Source: Phycisphaerales bacterium (GTDB taxonomy: Bacteria; Planctomycetota; Phycisphaerae; Phycisphaerales; UBA1924). From it: a stretch of 64,000 nt of DNA. The translations under genes were made by a program, and so were the position numbers. The first letter of the stretch is position 1. Each line of letters opens with the position of its first letter. The notes under the pieces were generated by a model. The model did not search any database. It was not told the DNA's origin and saw only the letters and a list, made by a program, of their open reading frames with translations. Location of the stretch: contig JADLCM010000003.1 in the NCBI GenBank assembly GCA_020847175.1, positions 60,933-124,932 of the forward strand, read 5' to 3'. This document shows, in pieces, positions 1 to 8,329 of the stretch.

Positions 1-384
1 TTCAACCCCGTGACCAAGAAGCCCGGCAACAGCGGCGCGCTCCTTCGTGTTCAGGAGCCGGACATGGTCTGGCCGCGCAGCATCGAAGCGCAGCTCATGA
101 GCGGCAACGCCGGCGATTTCTGGAACATCGAAGCGTTCACGATGAAGACCGACGCCGCGCGCCTCAACGGACGCAACACCAAGAAGACCCACGGCGCCGA
201 GTTCGCCATCGGCGAATGGAACGAGTACGAGATCATCGTCGCCGGCGGCGATGTGACGCTCAAGGTCAACGGCGAGGTGGTGAACCACGCCTGGGATGCC
301 GAAGAAATCGCCGGGTTCATCGCGCTGCAGTCCGAAGGCGCCGAGATCCACTTCCGCAATATCCGCCTCGCGCCGATCAATTGA
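1..384 (+). CDS. 3-keto-disaccharide hydrolase-like (DUF1080) protein, C-terminal part
   Basis: The reading frame is open from the first base of the window, so the 5' end is missing and only about 127 C-terminal residues are seen. They match the end of the DUF1080/3-keto-disaccharide hydrolase family, a concanavalin-like beta-sandwich that is abundant in planctomycetes. Recognisable parts are a central stretch NSGALLRVQEP, the strand GEWNEYEIIVAGGDVTLKVN, and a final strand ending in HFRNIRLAPIN, which is how these domains usually close. The family acts outside the cytoplasm on glycans; the substrate here is unknown. The assignment to the fold is fairly secure, the enzymatic activity is not. 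Confidence 0.75.
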   Translation, partial: FNPVTKKPGNSGALLRVQEPDMVWPRSIEAQLMSGNAGDFWNIEAFTMKTDAARLNGRNTKKTHGAEFAIGEWNEYEIIVAGGDVTLKVNGEVVNHAWDAEEIAGFIALQSEGAEIHFRNIRLAPIN

Positions 385-510
385 CCGGCCCGATGACCGC
401 CCTGCGGGCGGCCCGGCACGATCGCATCGACGTATGACGACGGGCGAGCGCCCGCGCGGGCCCGCCCGGCGGATCGAGGCGGAGTGCTCTCCCGCGCACC
501 CGGGTTCTCG

Positions 511-1053
511 CTAAAAGCAATCCGCGCCGGTCAGGGCCGATGACTGGCGGATCCACGCCGCGAGCAGGGGACCGCCGAGAATCTCCTTTCGGTCGTGCTC
601 GAAGATGTGCAGGTAGCGCACGTGCGTCATCTTCGATTCAATCGGCGGCGCCGGGTCCAGGTACGCCCCGTTGAAGAACGAGACCTTGACGTACTTCGTG
701 ATGCAGTGGAAGGCCATGAACCAGCCCTGGCCCTTGACGCCGTAGAACGGCGTGTTCCAGCGCACGGCCTTCTGCACCCCGGGGACGAGCCGCATCACAA
801 GGGCGTCGAGGTCCGCCCCGACCTCGCGCTTCCAGCCCGGCATCGCGCGAACGTATGCCTGAACGGGCGCATCCCCGTCCGCCTTGCCGATCTGCGGGTT
901 CCCGCCCGAAAGCAGCCTCGGGGTATCGGCTTTCTTGGGCGAAGCCGCGGGCTTCGCCTGCCCACGACGACCCTGCGGCCTCTTCTCTGTCGTTCGCTGC
1001 CGGGGGTTCCCGCTCGAAACTCTGTCACGACTCGGTTTCGGTCGTTTGCCCAT
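511..1053 (-). CDS. DUF1801 domain protein
   Basis: A 180-residue protein with a Lys/Arg/Pro-rich, probably disordered N-terminus of about 55 residues, followed by a DUF1801 (YdhG-like) domain. The domain shows VRWNTPFYGVKGQGWFMAFH and later YVKVSFFNGAYLDP, typical of this small alpha/beta family found in YdhG/YobE-type proteins. No biochemical function is firmly established for the family. An upstream in-frame extension to 1125 exists, but the start at 1053 (MGKRPKPSRD) is preferred because the extension would run into the nosC promoter region. The gene is divergent from nosC and shares a roughly 170-bp intergenic region with it. Confidence 0.7.
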   Translation of the reverse strand: MGKRPKPSRDRVSSGNPRQRTTEKRPQGRRGQAKPAASPKKADTPRLLSGGNPQIGKADGDAPVQAYVRAMPGWKREVGADLDALVMRLVPGVQKAVRWNTPFYGVKGQGWFMAFHCITKYVKVSFFNGAYLDPAPPIESKMTHVRYLHIFEHDRKEILGGPLLAAWIRQSSALTGADCF

Positions 1054-1169
1054 GACCCCAGAATAGCAGAAGTCGGTGCCGGGCGGGGGTATATTCGGCT
1101 TACGATTGGTATTTGAGGACAACAACAGGAGATTATTTGTAAATCTGGCATCCGGACACTGATGTCTGC

Positions 1170-1198
1170 TTGATAAAGACGATAAATCGCTCTATCAA
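1170..1198 (+). promoter_or_regulatory. Candidate sigma-70-type promoter and dyad upstream of nosC
   Basis: TTGATA (1170-1175) and TATCAA (1193-1198) are separated by 17 bp, the optimal spacing for -35 and -10 boxes, and lie just upstream of the nosC ribosome binding site (GAGGAG at 1213-1218). The two hexamers are also exact reverse complements, so the same bases could form an operator. The stretch 1110-1210 is much more AT-rich than its surroundings. Assignment is by eye. Confidence 0.5.
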
Positions 1199-1225
1199 TC
1201 TAGATATCTGTTGAGGAGTTGCCGG

Positions 1226-2155
1226 ATGAGCACGCACGAGCAAGGCAAAGCGAACTCGGGGCAGGAAGTCTGGCGCCAGCCGCGCACCGACGGGTACCGC
1301 GAAGCGGGCCTCGCGTCGCTGTGGGCCTGTCTCCTTGCGTTCCCGTTCTTCGCCGTGGGCGGCGGGTTGATCTACGTCGATTGGGCCGACCGACAGGCCG
1401 CGATCCGGGCCGAAGCCGAGGCCGCCCAGGCCTGGGAGCACCTCGTCGCGGCATCCCCCGAGCCGGTGGTCGGTCTCGAGACCGCCGTGCGTGGGCGTGA
1501 AGTCTTCGTCACGGTGTGCGCGGCCTGCCACGGGCAGGACGGCAAGGGCATCGAGGGGTTGGGAAAGAACCTGGTCGAGAGCGACTTTGTCGCACGCCAG
1601 ACCGACGCGCAGTTTCATGCCTACGTGATCGTGGGGCGTCCGGACGCCAAGCCGATGCCCATGCCGCCCCGGGCCGGTCGCCCGGACCTGACCGATGCGC
1701 AGATCGACGACGTGGTGACGTACGTGCGCGGGCTCCAGGACCCGCGCCGGATGCCCGAGCTGCCCGCGTACGTGGTGGACACGACCCCGACCGCAGACCA
1801 GCAGGCCGCGGCCCTTGAGGCCGCCGGAGGCGACGCGGAACTGGCGGCGTGGATCGCAAGCGGCAACAAGCTCTTCCACACCACCTGCGTGGCGTGCCAC
1901 GGCCAGGGAGGGATTGGCATCGCGGGCAACGGCAAGCCGCTCATCGAGAACGCGTTCATCAACTCGCTCGATGATGAGGGGTTGCTGGCCTTCATCCAGA
2001 AGGGGCGCCTGCCGACGGACCCCGCGAACACCACGGGGATCCTGATGCCCCCCAAGGGCGGCAACCCGGCGCTGAGCGAGGATGACATCCTCGACATCAT
2101 CTCGTACCTGAGGACGCTCAAGGGCAATCACCCCGTGGGCGACGGCTCGAACTGA
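1226..2155 (+). CDS. nosC: Membrane-anchored dihaem cytochrome c of the nos cluster
   Basis: A 309-residue protein with one N-terminal membrane segment (about residues 30-52, LWACLLAFPFFAVGGGLIYV) and two c-type cytochrome domains. Each has one haem-binding CxxCH motif: CAACH near residue 97 and CVACH near residue 220. Distal Met candidates sit in KPMPMPPRAG and GILMPPKGG. It lies directly upstream of nosZ, the position of NosC-type cytochromes in clade II nos operons, where they are thought to pass electrons to NosZ. The start at 1226 is preferred over the in-frame TTG at 1211 because GAGGAG (1213-1218) is ideally placed before it. The name nosC rests on position and architecture. Confidence 0.85.
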   Translation: MSTHEQGKANSGQEVWRQPRTDGYREAGLASLWACLLAFPFFAVGGGLIYVDWADRQAAIRAEAEAAQAWEHLVAASPEPVVGLETAVRGREVFVTVCAACHGQDGKGIEGLGKNLVESDFVARQTDAQFHAYVIVGRPDAKPMPMPPRAGRPDLTDAQIDDVVTYVRGLQDPRRMPELPAYVVDTTPTADQQAAALEAAGGDAELAAWIASGNKLFHTTCVACHGQGGIGIAGNGKPLIENAFINSLDDEGLLAFIQKGRLPTDPANTTGILMPPKGGNPALSEDDILDIISYLRTLKGNHPVGDGSN

Positions 2156-2173
2156 ATCCGCGAGAGGCACTTC

Positions 2174-2203
2174 CGCGGGGAGCGCACGTGGCGCTCCGCC
2201 GCG
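2174..2203 (+). other. Hairpin in the nosC-nosZ spacer
   Basis: GGAGCGC (2179-2185) pairs perfectly with GCGCTCC (2191-2197) around a 5-nt loop. The stem extends with CGCGG (2174-2178) to CCGCG (2199-2203) past one bulged G. There is no T-tract, so it looks like an RNA processing or stability element rather than a terminator. Confidence 0.5.
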
Positions 2204-2224
2204 TTCTCAGACTGGAGGTTTCCG

Positions 2225-4342
2225 ATGATGCGTGGCTCGAAAGTGGCGGGCGCTCGGGGCGCGTGGAGGCTGACGCTGGTGGGTGGGCTGGCGCTCACGA
2301 TGCTGGCGCCGGAGGCGTGGGCGCAGCAGCCGGGTCGACGGCGGCGCGGCGGCGGGGCCGAGGCGGCGCCCATTGAGATCACCGCCGAACAGACGGCGCA
2401 GCTCACGCGGATCGCCAACGACCGCAAGCTGAACTTCGACGATCTCATGGCCGCGGCCAAGACCTTCATGCCCAGCGGACGGCACGACGAGTACGTGCTC
2501 TTCGCCTCGGGCGGGCAGAGCGGCCAGATATTCGCCATCGGCGTGCCGAGCATGCGCCTGCTGCGCTCGATCGCCGTCTTCACGCCCGAGTCGTGGCAGG
2601 GCTACGGCTTCGGGGGCGACACCGACCCGGTGCGCGAGCGCCTGCGGATCAACGGGCGCGATGTGCAGTGGGGCGACACCCACCACCCCGCGCTCTCCGA
2701 GACCAAGGGCGACTACGACGGGCAGTTCCTCTTCATCGGCGACAAGGCCAATGCCCGCCTCGGCGTCATCGACCTGCGCGACTGGGAAACCAAGCAGATC
2801 GTCAAGAACCCGCTGACGCTCAGCAGCCACGGCGCGGCCTTCGTGACGCCCAACACCGACTACATCATCGAGGGCGGGCAGTACCCGACGACGCTGGGGA
2901 GTTCGTACGCCCCGATCTCGGAGTACAAGGAGAAGTACCGCGGCATGGTCACCATGTGGAAGTTCGACCGCATGAAGGGCCGGATCGACGAGTCGCAGTC
3001 GTTCGCCCTCGAACTGCCCCCGTACTGGCAGGACCTGGCCGACGCGGGCAAGCTCGCAAGCGACGGGTGGTTCTTCGTCAACTCGTTCAACACCGAGATG
3101 GCGACCGGCGGCATCGAGGACGGCAACCCCCCCTTCGAGGCCGGCGCCAGCAAGCGCGACATGGACTACCTGCACATCGTCAACTGGAAGAAGGCCGAGG
3201 CCGCCTTCAAGGCCGGCAAGGCCGAGATGATCAACGGCTTCCCGGTGCTGCGGCTCTCGACGCTGGCCTCCGAGGGCATCATGTACTTCGCCCCCGAGCC
3301 CAAGAGCCCGCACGGCGTGGACGTGACCCCCAACGGCCAGTACATGGTGGTCGCGGGCAAGCTTGACCCGCACGTGACCGTCTACTCGATGGAGAAGATC
3401 AAGAAGGCGATCGCCGACAAGGCCTTCAGCGGCACCGACGACTTCGGCATCCCGGTGCTGAACTTCGACGCGGTGATGGAGGCGCAGGTCGAACTCGGGC
3501 TCGGGCCCCTGCACACCCAGTTTGACGATAAGGGCTATGCCTACACCTCGCTCTTCCTCGACTCCGCCGTCGCCCGCTGGTCGCTCGGGGGCGAGTATGA
3601 CGCCCTCAACGACGACCGGCCCTGGAAGCTCGTGCAGAAGACCCCGGTGCAGTACAACATCGGGCACCTGTGCGCCGCAGAGGGCGACACCGTGAGCCCC
3701 GACGGAAGGTACCTGATCTCCATGAGCAAGTGGAGCGTGGACCGCTTCCTGCCCACCGGCCCCCTGCTGCCCCAGAACTTCCAGCTGCTCGACATCGTGG
3801 AGCCCGGCACGACGATGCCGGTCATCTACGACAGCCCCATCGGCGTGGGTGAGCCGCACTACTGCCAGATGATCAAGGCCGACAAGCTCCAGACCTGGAC
3901 GGTCTACCCCGAGGTCGGCTGGGATCCGCACACGCAGGCCATCAGCCCCAACGCGCCCAAGTCGGGCCAGGAGGGCGTGACCCGCAACGGCAGCCAGGTG
4001 CTGGTCAACATGACCGCGGTGCGCAGCCACTTCGTGCCCGAGCACGTGGTGGTGAATGAGGGTGACACCGTCACCTGGCGCATCACCGTCGTTGAGACCG
4101 CGCAGGACGCCACCCACGGCTTCTGCATCGGCGGGTACAACATCAACCTCTCGATGGAGCCCAGCGAGTACCTCGAGTTCACCTTCGTCGCCGATCAGCC
4201 CGGCACCTTCCCCTTCTACTGCACCGAGTTCTGCTCGGCCCTGCACCTGGAGATGGCGGGCTACCTCTACGTGAAGCCCAAGGACGCCGGCGCGCAGGCG
4301 CCCGCCGAGGGTTCCGAGGCGGTGGCCTCCGGCAGCAAGTGA
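2225..4342 (+). CDS. nosZ: Nitrous oxide reductase, clade II (Sec-exported)
   Basis: A 705-residue periplasmic copper enzyme that reduces N2O to N2. The N-terminus is a Sec-type signal (about residues 1-34, ending APEAWAQQ) with no twin-arginine RRxFL motif, which is the hallmark of clade II NosZ. A seven-bladed propeller domain follows, with GDTHHPALSETKG near residues 150-163 supplying CuZ histidines and HGVDVTPNGQYMVVAGK further on. The C-terminal cupredoxin domain carries the CuA ligands in CTEFCSALHLEM (Cys666, Cys670, His674, Met677). The length fits the family. A spacing of about 70 bp from nosC contains a stable hairpin, and a second hairpin follows the stop codon. All signature copper ligands that can be recognised are present, so the enzyme should be functional. 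Confidence 0.97.
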   Translation: MMRGSKVAGARGAWRLTLVGGLALTMLAPEAWAQQPGRRRRGGGAEAAPIEITAEQTAQLTRIANDRKLNFDDLMAAAKTFMPSGRHDEYVLFASGGQSGQIFAIGVPSMRLLRSIAVFTPESWQGYGFGGDTDPVRERLRINGRDVQWGDTHHPALSETKGDYDGQFLFIGDKANARLGVIDLRDWETKQIVKNPLTLSSHGAAFVTPNTDYIIEGGQYPTTLGSSYAPISEYKEKYRGMVTMWKFDRMKGRIDESQSFALELPPYWQDLADAGKLASDGWFFVNSFNTEMATGGIEDGNPPFEAGASKRDMDYLHIVNWKKAEAAFKAGKAEMINGFPVLRLSTLASEGIMYFAPEPKSPHGVDVTPNGQYMVVAGKLDPHVTVYSMEKIKKAIADKAFSGTDDFGIPVLNFDAVMEAQVELGLGPLHTQFDDKGYAYTSLFLDSAVARWSLGGEYDALNDDRPWKLVQKTPVQYNIGHLCAAEGDTVSPDGRYLISMSKWSVDRFLPTGPLLPQNFQLLDIVEPGTTMPVIYDSPIGVGEPHYCQMIKADKLQTWTVYPEVGWDPHTQAISPNAPKSGQEGVTRNGSQVLVNMTAVRSHFVPEHVVVNEGDTVTWRITVVETAQDATHGFCIGGYNINLSMEPSEYLEFTFVADQPGTFPFYCTEFCSALHLEMAGYLYVKPKDAGAQAPAEGSEAVASGSK

Positions 4343-4351
4343 GAACTGCCT

Positions 4352-4379
4352 CCCGGCCCGGGCGAAAGCCCGCGCCGGG
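4352..4379 (+). other. GNRA-capped hairpin after nosZ
   Basis: CCCGGC (4352-4357) pairs with GCCGGG (4374-4379), and inside it GGGC pairs with GCCC around a GAAA tetraloop, with a 2x2 internal loop between the two helices. It begins 9 bp after the nosZ stop. There is no T-tract, so it more likely protects or demarcates the nosZ part of the transcript. Confidence 0.5.
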
Positions 4380-4421
4380 GATTCACCCTCGGCGCCCCGG
4401 CGCCCTTCCCAGGAGAACACC

Positions 4422-5090
4422 ATGTCACGGTTTGTCCGCGCCATCGTGGGTCCCCGCGTGCCCCCCGCGGAGTTCGCGCGTCGCCCCGTCCGGTACGCCC
4501 TTCCCACGCTCATCTTCATGGCGGCCCGGGTGCTGCTCATCGTCTCGATCTTCTTCCCCTACTGGCACATGGAACTCGACGCCCCGCAGTACCCCAACGG
4601 CCTCTTCCTCACCGCGTACTGCAACCTCCTCACCGGCGACGTGCGCGAGATCGACGGTCTCAATCATTACATCGGCATGCGCCCCCTCGGCGAAGCCGCC
4701 CAGTTCGAGCGAGCCGCCGCCATCTACATGATCATCGCCATGTTCCTTCTCATCGAAGGGGCGGCCTTCATCCACAGCAAGTGGGCGGTGCTCCTCGCGA
4801 TCCCCGCCATCACGTTCCCCGCGGGGTTCTACATCGACCTCTTCTACTGGATGAGGAAGTTCGGCATGAACCTCGACCCCGAAGCCCCGCTCTCCTCATC
4901 CGTCAAGCCCTTTGTCCCCACCGTCATCGGCGAAGGGGGCATCGGCCAGTTCAAGACGTACGCCGAATGGGGCACGGGCTACTGGCTCGCCGTCTGGGCG
5001 GCCGGGCTCATCGTCGTGGGGTTCCTCTTCCACATGCGGGCCTACAGGCCGCTTTTCAAGAAGATGAAGGCCGGCGCACTCGGAGCCTGA
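4422..5090 (+). CDS. nosB: NosB-like integral membrane protein
   Basis: A 222-residue membrane protein with about four hydrophobic segments, near residues 25-46 (LPTLIFMAARVLLIVSIFF), 100-115, 120-140 and 185-207. It sits between nosZ and nosD, exactly where clade II nos operons encode the poorly understood membrane protein NosB. The conserved-looking motifs FFPYWHMELDAPQYPNGL and HYIGMRPL lie in the presumed first periplasmic loop. Its role in N2O respiration is not established; a part in electron transfer or NosZ assembly is an inference from context. The gene is followed by nosD after 4 bp. Confidence 0.8.
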   Translation: MSRFVRAIVGPRVPPAEFARRPVRYALPTLIFMAARVLLIVSIFFPYWHMELDAPQYPNGLFLTAYCNLLTGDVREIDGLNHYIGMRPLGEAAQFERAAAIYMIIAMFLLIEGAAFIHSKWAVLLAIPAITFPAGFYIDLFYWMRKFGMNLDPEAPLSSSVKPFVPTVIGEGGIGQFKTYAEWGTGYWLAVWAAGLIVVGFLFHMRAYRPLFKKMKAGALGA

Positions 5091-5094
5091 ACCC

Positions 5095-6543
5095 GTGACC
5101 TCTCGCCCCATCCATCTCGTGCTCGCGGCGGGCCTGGCGCTGGGCGCGCCCGCGCCCGCCCAGGAGGCGGAGCACGCGGCCCCCGCGTCCGCGCCCCGCG
5201 CCGCCGCGCCGGACCCCCTGCGCCAGGGCGAGATCAACCGCCTGCTGCGCGAGGCGCCGGACGGCGCGACGGTCCGCGTGCCCGCCGGCATCTACCGCGA
5301 GCACCTCCGCATCGACCGCCCCGTGACGCTGATCGCCGAGGGCGAAGTGGTGATCGACGGGGGAGGCCAGGGCGACATCGTCGAGATCACCGCCCCCGAC
5401 GTGACCTTCCGCGGGTTCATCGTGCGCAACACCGGCGACAACCTCGACCACGAGAACGCGGGCATCCGCGCGGTCGCGCCCCGCGCCCGCATCGAAGACA
5501 ACGTGCTCGACGACATCCTCTTCGGCATCGACCTGCGCGAGTCGCCCGACAGCATCGTGCGCGGCAACCGCATCGGCGGCAAGAAGCTCGACATCGCCCG
5601 CCGGGGCGACGGGCTCCGCCTCTGGCGCTCCGACCGTGCGCTGGTGGAGTCCAACGAGATGCACGACGGACGCGACTCGATCCTCTGGTATTCCAAGGGG
5701 GTGACCGTTCGGGGCAACGTGGGGCACAACTGCCGCTACGGCCTGCACCTGATGTTCAGCGACGACGTGACGATCACGGACAACGAGTTCGCGGGCAACT
5801 CGGTGGGCATCTACCTGATGTACAGCACGGGAGTCCGTATCTCGGGCAACCGGCTGCTCCGCAACCGCGGGCCCAGCGGCTACGGGCTGGGGCTCAAGGA
5901 GACCGATCGCTTCGAGGTGCGCGACAACCTGGTGGTCGGCAATCGCGCGGGCGTCTACATCGACGGTTCACCCTTCACCAGGGCCAAGCCGGGCCTCTTC
6001 GAGGGCAACACTTTCGCCTCCAACGATGTCGGCATCATCTTCCTCCCCTCGGCACGCGGCAACGAGATCGTCGGCAACAACTTCGTCGACAACATCGACC
6101 AGGTCGTCGTCTCCGGGCGCGGCAACCTCGACGCCAACCGCTTCTGGCGGGGCGACGCCGGCAACTTCTGGAGCGACTACACCGGCTACGACGCCGACGG
6201 CGACGGCATCGGCGACTTCGTGCACGAATCTTCGACGCTCTTCGAGAACCTGATGGACCGGCAGCCGGCGCTCAGGCTCTTTCTCTTCAGCCCGGCCCAG
6301 CAGGCGATCGAGTTCGTCGGGCGCGCCGTGCCCGCCGTGCGCCCCGAGCCGCGCTTCGTCGACGAGGTGCCCCTGATGCGTCCGGTGCCGGTGCGCCCCG
6401 AGGTCGGCGTGGATGCCGGCGCCCGCCTCGGCCTGCTCGCGAGCTCGGGCGCCCTGCTGGCCCTGAGCGCGGGGGTCTTCGCCCTCGCGGGCGTGCTGCC
6501 CTTCAGCCGCCGAACGGACTCTTCCCAAGGAGCCCTCTCGTGA
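5095..6543 (+). CDS. nosD: NosD, periplasmic copper-site maturation protein
   Basis: A 482-residue protein with a Sec signal (about 1-22) and a right-handed parallel beta-helix (NosD/CASH) covering about residues 60-400. Repeated coils such as VRNTGDNLDH, VRGNRIGGKK, VESNEMHD and GNRLLRNRG are visible. A C-terminal hydrophobic segment (LGLLASSGALLALSAGVFAL) would anchor it in the inner membrane. NosD works with the NosFY transporter to build the CuZ site of NosZ. It starts with GTG at 5095, 4 bp after nosB, and its stop overlaps the nosF start (GTGA). Confidence 0.95.
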   Translation: MTSRPIHLVLAAGLALGAPAPAQEAEHAAPASAPRAAAPDPLRQGEINRLLREAPDGATVRVPAGIYREHLRIDRPVTLIAEGEVVIDGGGQGDIVEITAPDVTFRGFIVRNTGDNLDHENAGIRAVAPRARIEDNVLDDILFGIDLRESPDSIVRGNRIGGKKLDIARRGDGLRLWRSDRALVESNEMHDGRDSILWYSKGVTVRGNVGHNCRYGLHLMFSDDVTITDNEFAGNSVGIYLMYSTGVRISGNRLLRNRGPSGYGLGLKETDRFEVRDNLVVGNRAGVYIDGSPFTRAKPGLFEGNTFASNDVGIIFLPSARGNEIVGNNFVDNIDQVVVSGRGNLDANRFWRGDAGNFWSDYTGYDADGDGIGDFVHESSTLFENLMDRQPALRLFLFSPAQQAIEFVGRAVPAVRPEPRFVDEVPLMRPVPVRPEVGVDAGARLGLLASSGALLALSAGVFALAGVLPFSRRTDSSQGALS

Positions 6544-7442
6544 TCGCCATCACCCATGTCACCCGGCGCTTCGGTCGGCATGTCGCCGTGCGCGATGTGT
6601 CGCTCTCGATCGCACCGGGCGAGAGCGTCGCCCTCTGGGGCCCCAATGGCGCGGGCAAGACCACGCTCATCCGCTGCGTGCTCGGGCTCATCCGCTGCTC
6701 GGGCCGGATCGAGGTCGCCGGGCGCAGCGTGCGCCGGCGCGGCAAGGCGGCCCGTCGCCTCATCGGCTACGTGCCCCAGGAACTCGGCTTCTACGACGAG
6801 CTCGGCGTCTCCGAGGCGATCCGCTACTTCGCCCGCCTCAAGGGTCTCCGCGCGGTCCGCCCCGCCCAGGTGCTTGAATCCGTCGGCCTCGCCGGGCACG
6901 GCGCCAAGCGCGTGCGCGAACTCTCAGGCGGCATGAAGCAGCGCCTCGCTCTCGCCATCGCGCTCCTCGGCGACCCGCCCGTCCTCGTGCTCGACGAGGT
7001 GACCGCCAGCCTCGACGCCGTCGGTCGGGGCGAGTTCGTGCGCCTCCTCGAAGGACTCTCGGGCGCCGGGCGCACCCTGCTCTTCGCCTCGCACCGCATT
7101 GAAGAAGTCTCCACCCTTGCCCGGCGCGTCGCCGTGCTCGAAAAGGGCCGGCTCAGCCGCGTGCAGACCTGCGCCGACTTCGCCGACTCGCTGGGCCGGT
7201 CCACGATGCTGCACCTGGTGATGCCCGTCGCCGTGCGGGCCCGCGCGGTCGAATCGCTCCGGGCGGTGGGCTTCCCCGCGCAGCTCAACGGCGTGGGCAT
7301 CGTGGTGCCGGTCTCGCAGGACCGCAAGGCCGCGCCCTTCCGCATCCTCGCCGACGCGCGAGTCCCCATCGACGACTTCGAGATCGTCCCCGTGGGCAAG
7401 GCCGAGCCCGGCGCAGCGCACCACCAAGGAGAAGCCCGATGA
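6540..7442 (+). CDS. nosF: NosF, ABC transporter ATPase for NosZ maturation
   Basis: A 300-residue ABC ATPase. Walker A is GPNGAGKTT (about residues 36-44), the signature LSGGMKQRL lies near 127-135, and Walker B VLVLDEVTASLD near 148-159 is followed by the switch histidine in FASHRIEEVS. A C-terminal extension of about 85 residues is usual for NosF. It energises the NosY permease, and the complex with NosD inserts the copper-sulfide site of NosZ. Translation is coupled at both ends by 4-bp overlaps with nosD and nosY. Confidence 0.95.
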   Translation: MIAITHVTRRFGRHVAVRDVSLSIAPGESVALWGPNGAGKTTLIRCVLGLIRCSGRIEVAGRSVRRRGKAARRLIGYVPQELGFYDELGVSEAIRYFARLKGLRAVRPAQVLESVGLAGHGAKRVRELSGGMKQRLALAIALLGDPPVLVLDEVTASLDAVGRGEFVRLLEGLSGAGRTLLFASHRIEEVSTLARRVAVLEKGRLSRVQTCADFADSLGRSTMLHLVMPVAVRARAVESLRAVGFPAQLNGVGIVVPVSQDRKAAPFRILADARVPIDDFEIVPVGKAEPGAAHHQGEAR

Positions 7443-8329
7443 CCGCGCTCCCCGCGTCAATGCCGGCGGTCGCCTCCGCCGCTCTCCCCCGGCCCCCGGG
7501 GGTGATCTCCAGCACCCTCACCGTGGCCCGGCGCGAACTGCGTGATGCCCTCCGCAGCCGGTGGTTCCTCCTCTACACCATCGCCTTCGCGGCCCTCGGG
7601 CTCGGGGTGTCGTTTGTCTCCGCCGCAGGCACGGGCGGCACGGGGCTCTCCGGCTTCGGGCGGACCACGGCGGGGCTCATCAACCTCATCCTGCTCGTCG
7701 TGCCGCTCATGGCCCTCTCGGCGGGGGCCGCCAGCATCGCCTCCGACCGCGAGCGCGGCATGCTGGCCTACGTGCTTGCGCAGCCCGTCCGCACCTGGGA
7801 GATTCTCCTCGGCAAGTTCGTCGGCCTCGGCGCCTCGCTTCTCGCGAGCATCACGCTCGGCCTCGGCGCGTGCGCCCTCGTACTGGCCTGGAAGGGCCTG
7901 CGCACCCAGCCGGCAAGCATGCTCTGGCTCGCGGGCCTGGCGCTCGTCCTGGCCCTCGGCATGCTCAGCGTCGGCCTGCTCATCTCCAGCCTCGCCCGGC
8001 GCGCCTCGGTCGCCGTCGGCACCGCGATCTTCGTCTGGCTCACGCTCGTCTTCGTCTCCGACCTCGCCCTCATGGCGGGCGCTGTCGCCCTGCGCCTCCG
8101 CATCGAACAGCTCTTCGCGCTCTCCCTCTTCAACCCCATGCAGGTCTTCAAGATGTGGTCGCTGCACGCGGCGGACGCCAGCCTCGACGTGCTCGGCCCC
8201 GCGGCCCTCTACGCCGTCGAAGAGCACGGCTCGCGCCTGCACGCGCTCTTCGGCGCGTGCCTGGCGGCGTGGGTGCTGCTGCCCCTGGGCCTCGCGGGCC
8301 TGTGCCTTTCGCGAAGGAGCCCGCTGTGA
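7439..8329 (+). CDS. nosY: NosY, ABC-2 type permease for NosZ maturation
   Basis: A 296-residue membrane protein with about six hydrophobic segments, including FLLYTIAFAALGLGVSFV, LINLILLVVPLMALSAGA and the closing LAAWVLLPLGLAGLCL. The conserved ABC-2 features TVARRELRDALRSRWF at the N-terminus and ASDRERGMLAYVLAQPV are typical of NosY. It is the membrane partner of NosF. The ATG overlaps the nosF stop, and its own stop overlaps the GTG of nosL, so nosDFYL are translationally coupled. Confidence 0.94.
   Translation: MTALPASMPAVASAALPRPPGVISSTLTVARRELRDALRSRWFLLYTIAFAALGLGVSFVSAAGTGGTGLSGFGRTTAGLINLILLVVPLMALSAGAASIASDRERGMLAYVLAQPVRTWEILLGKFVGLGASLLASITLGLGACALVLAWKGLRTQPASMLWLAGLALVLALGMLSVGLLISSLARRASVAVGTAIFVWLTLVFVSDLALMAGAVALRLRIEQLFALSLFNPMQVFKMWSLHAADASLDVLGPAALYAVEEHGSRLHALFGACLAAWVLLPLGLAGLCLSRRSPL

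Noticed and set aside
1160..1200. FNR/CRP-type box upstream of nosC
   Set aside because: A TTGAT half-site is present, but the matching ATCAA is not at the required 4-bp spacing.
2207..4540. 777-codon open frame antisense to nosZ
   Set aside because: High GC makes the complementary frame free of stops; the product is a low-complexity His/Gly/Val/Arg-rich string with no domain, while nosZ on the other strand is unambiguous.
7561..8325. N-terminal extension of nosL overlapping nosY
   Set aside because: NosL needs its lipoprotein signal at the N-terminus; GTG at 8326 couples to nosY and gives exactly that.
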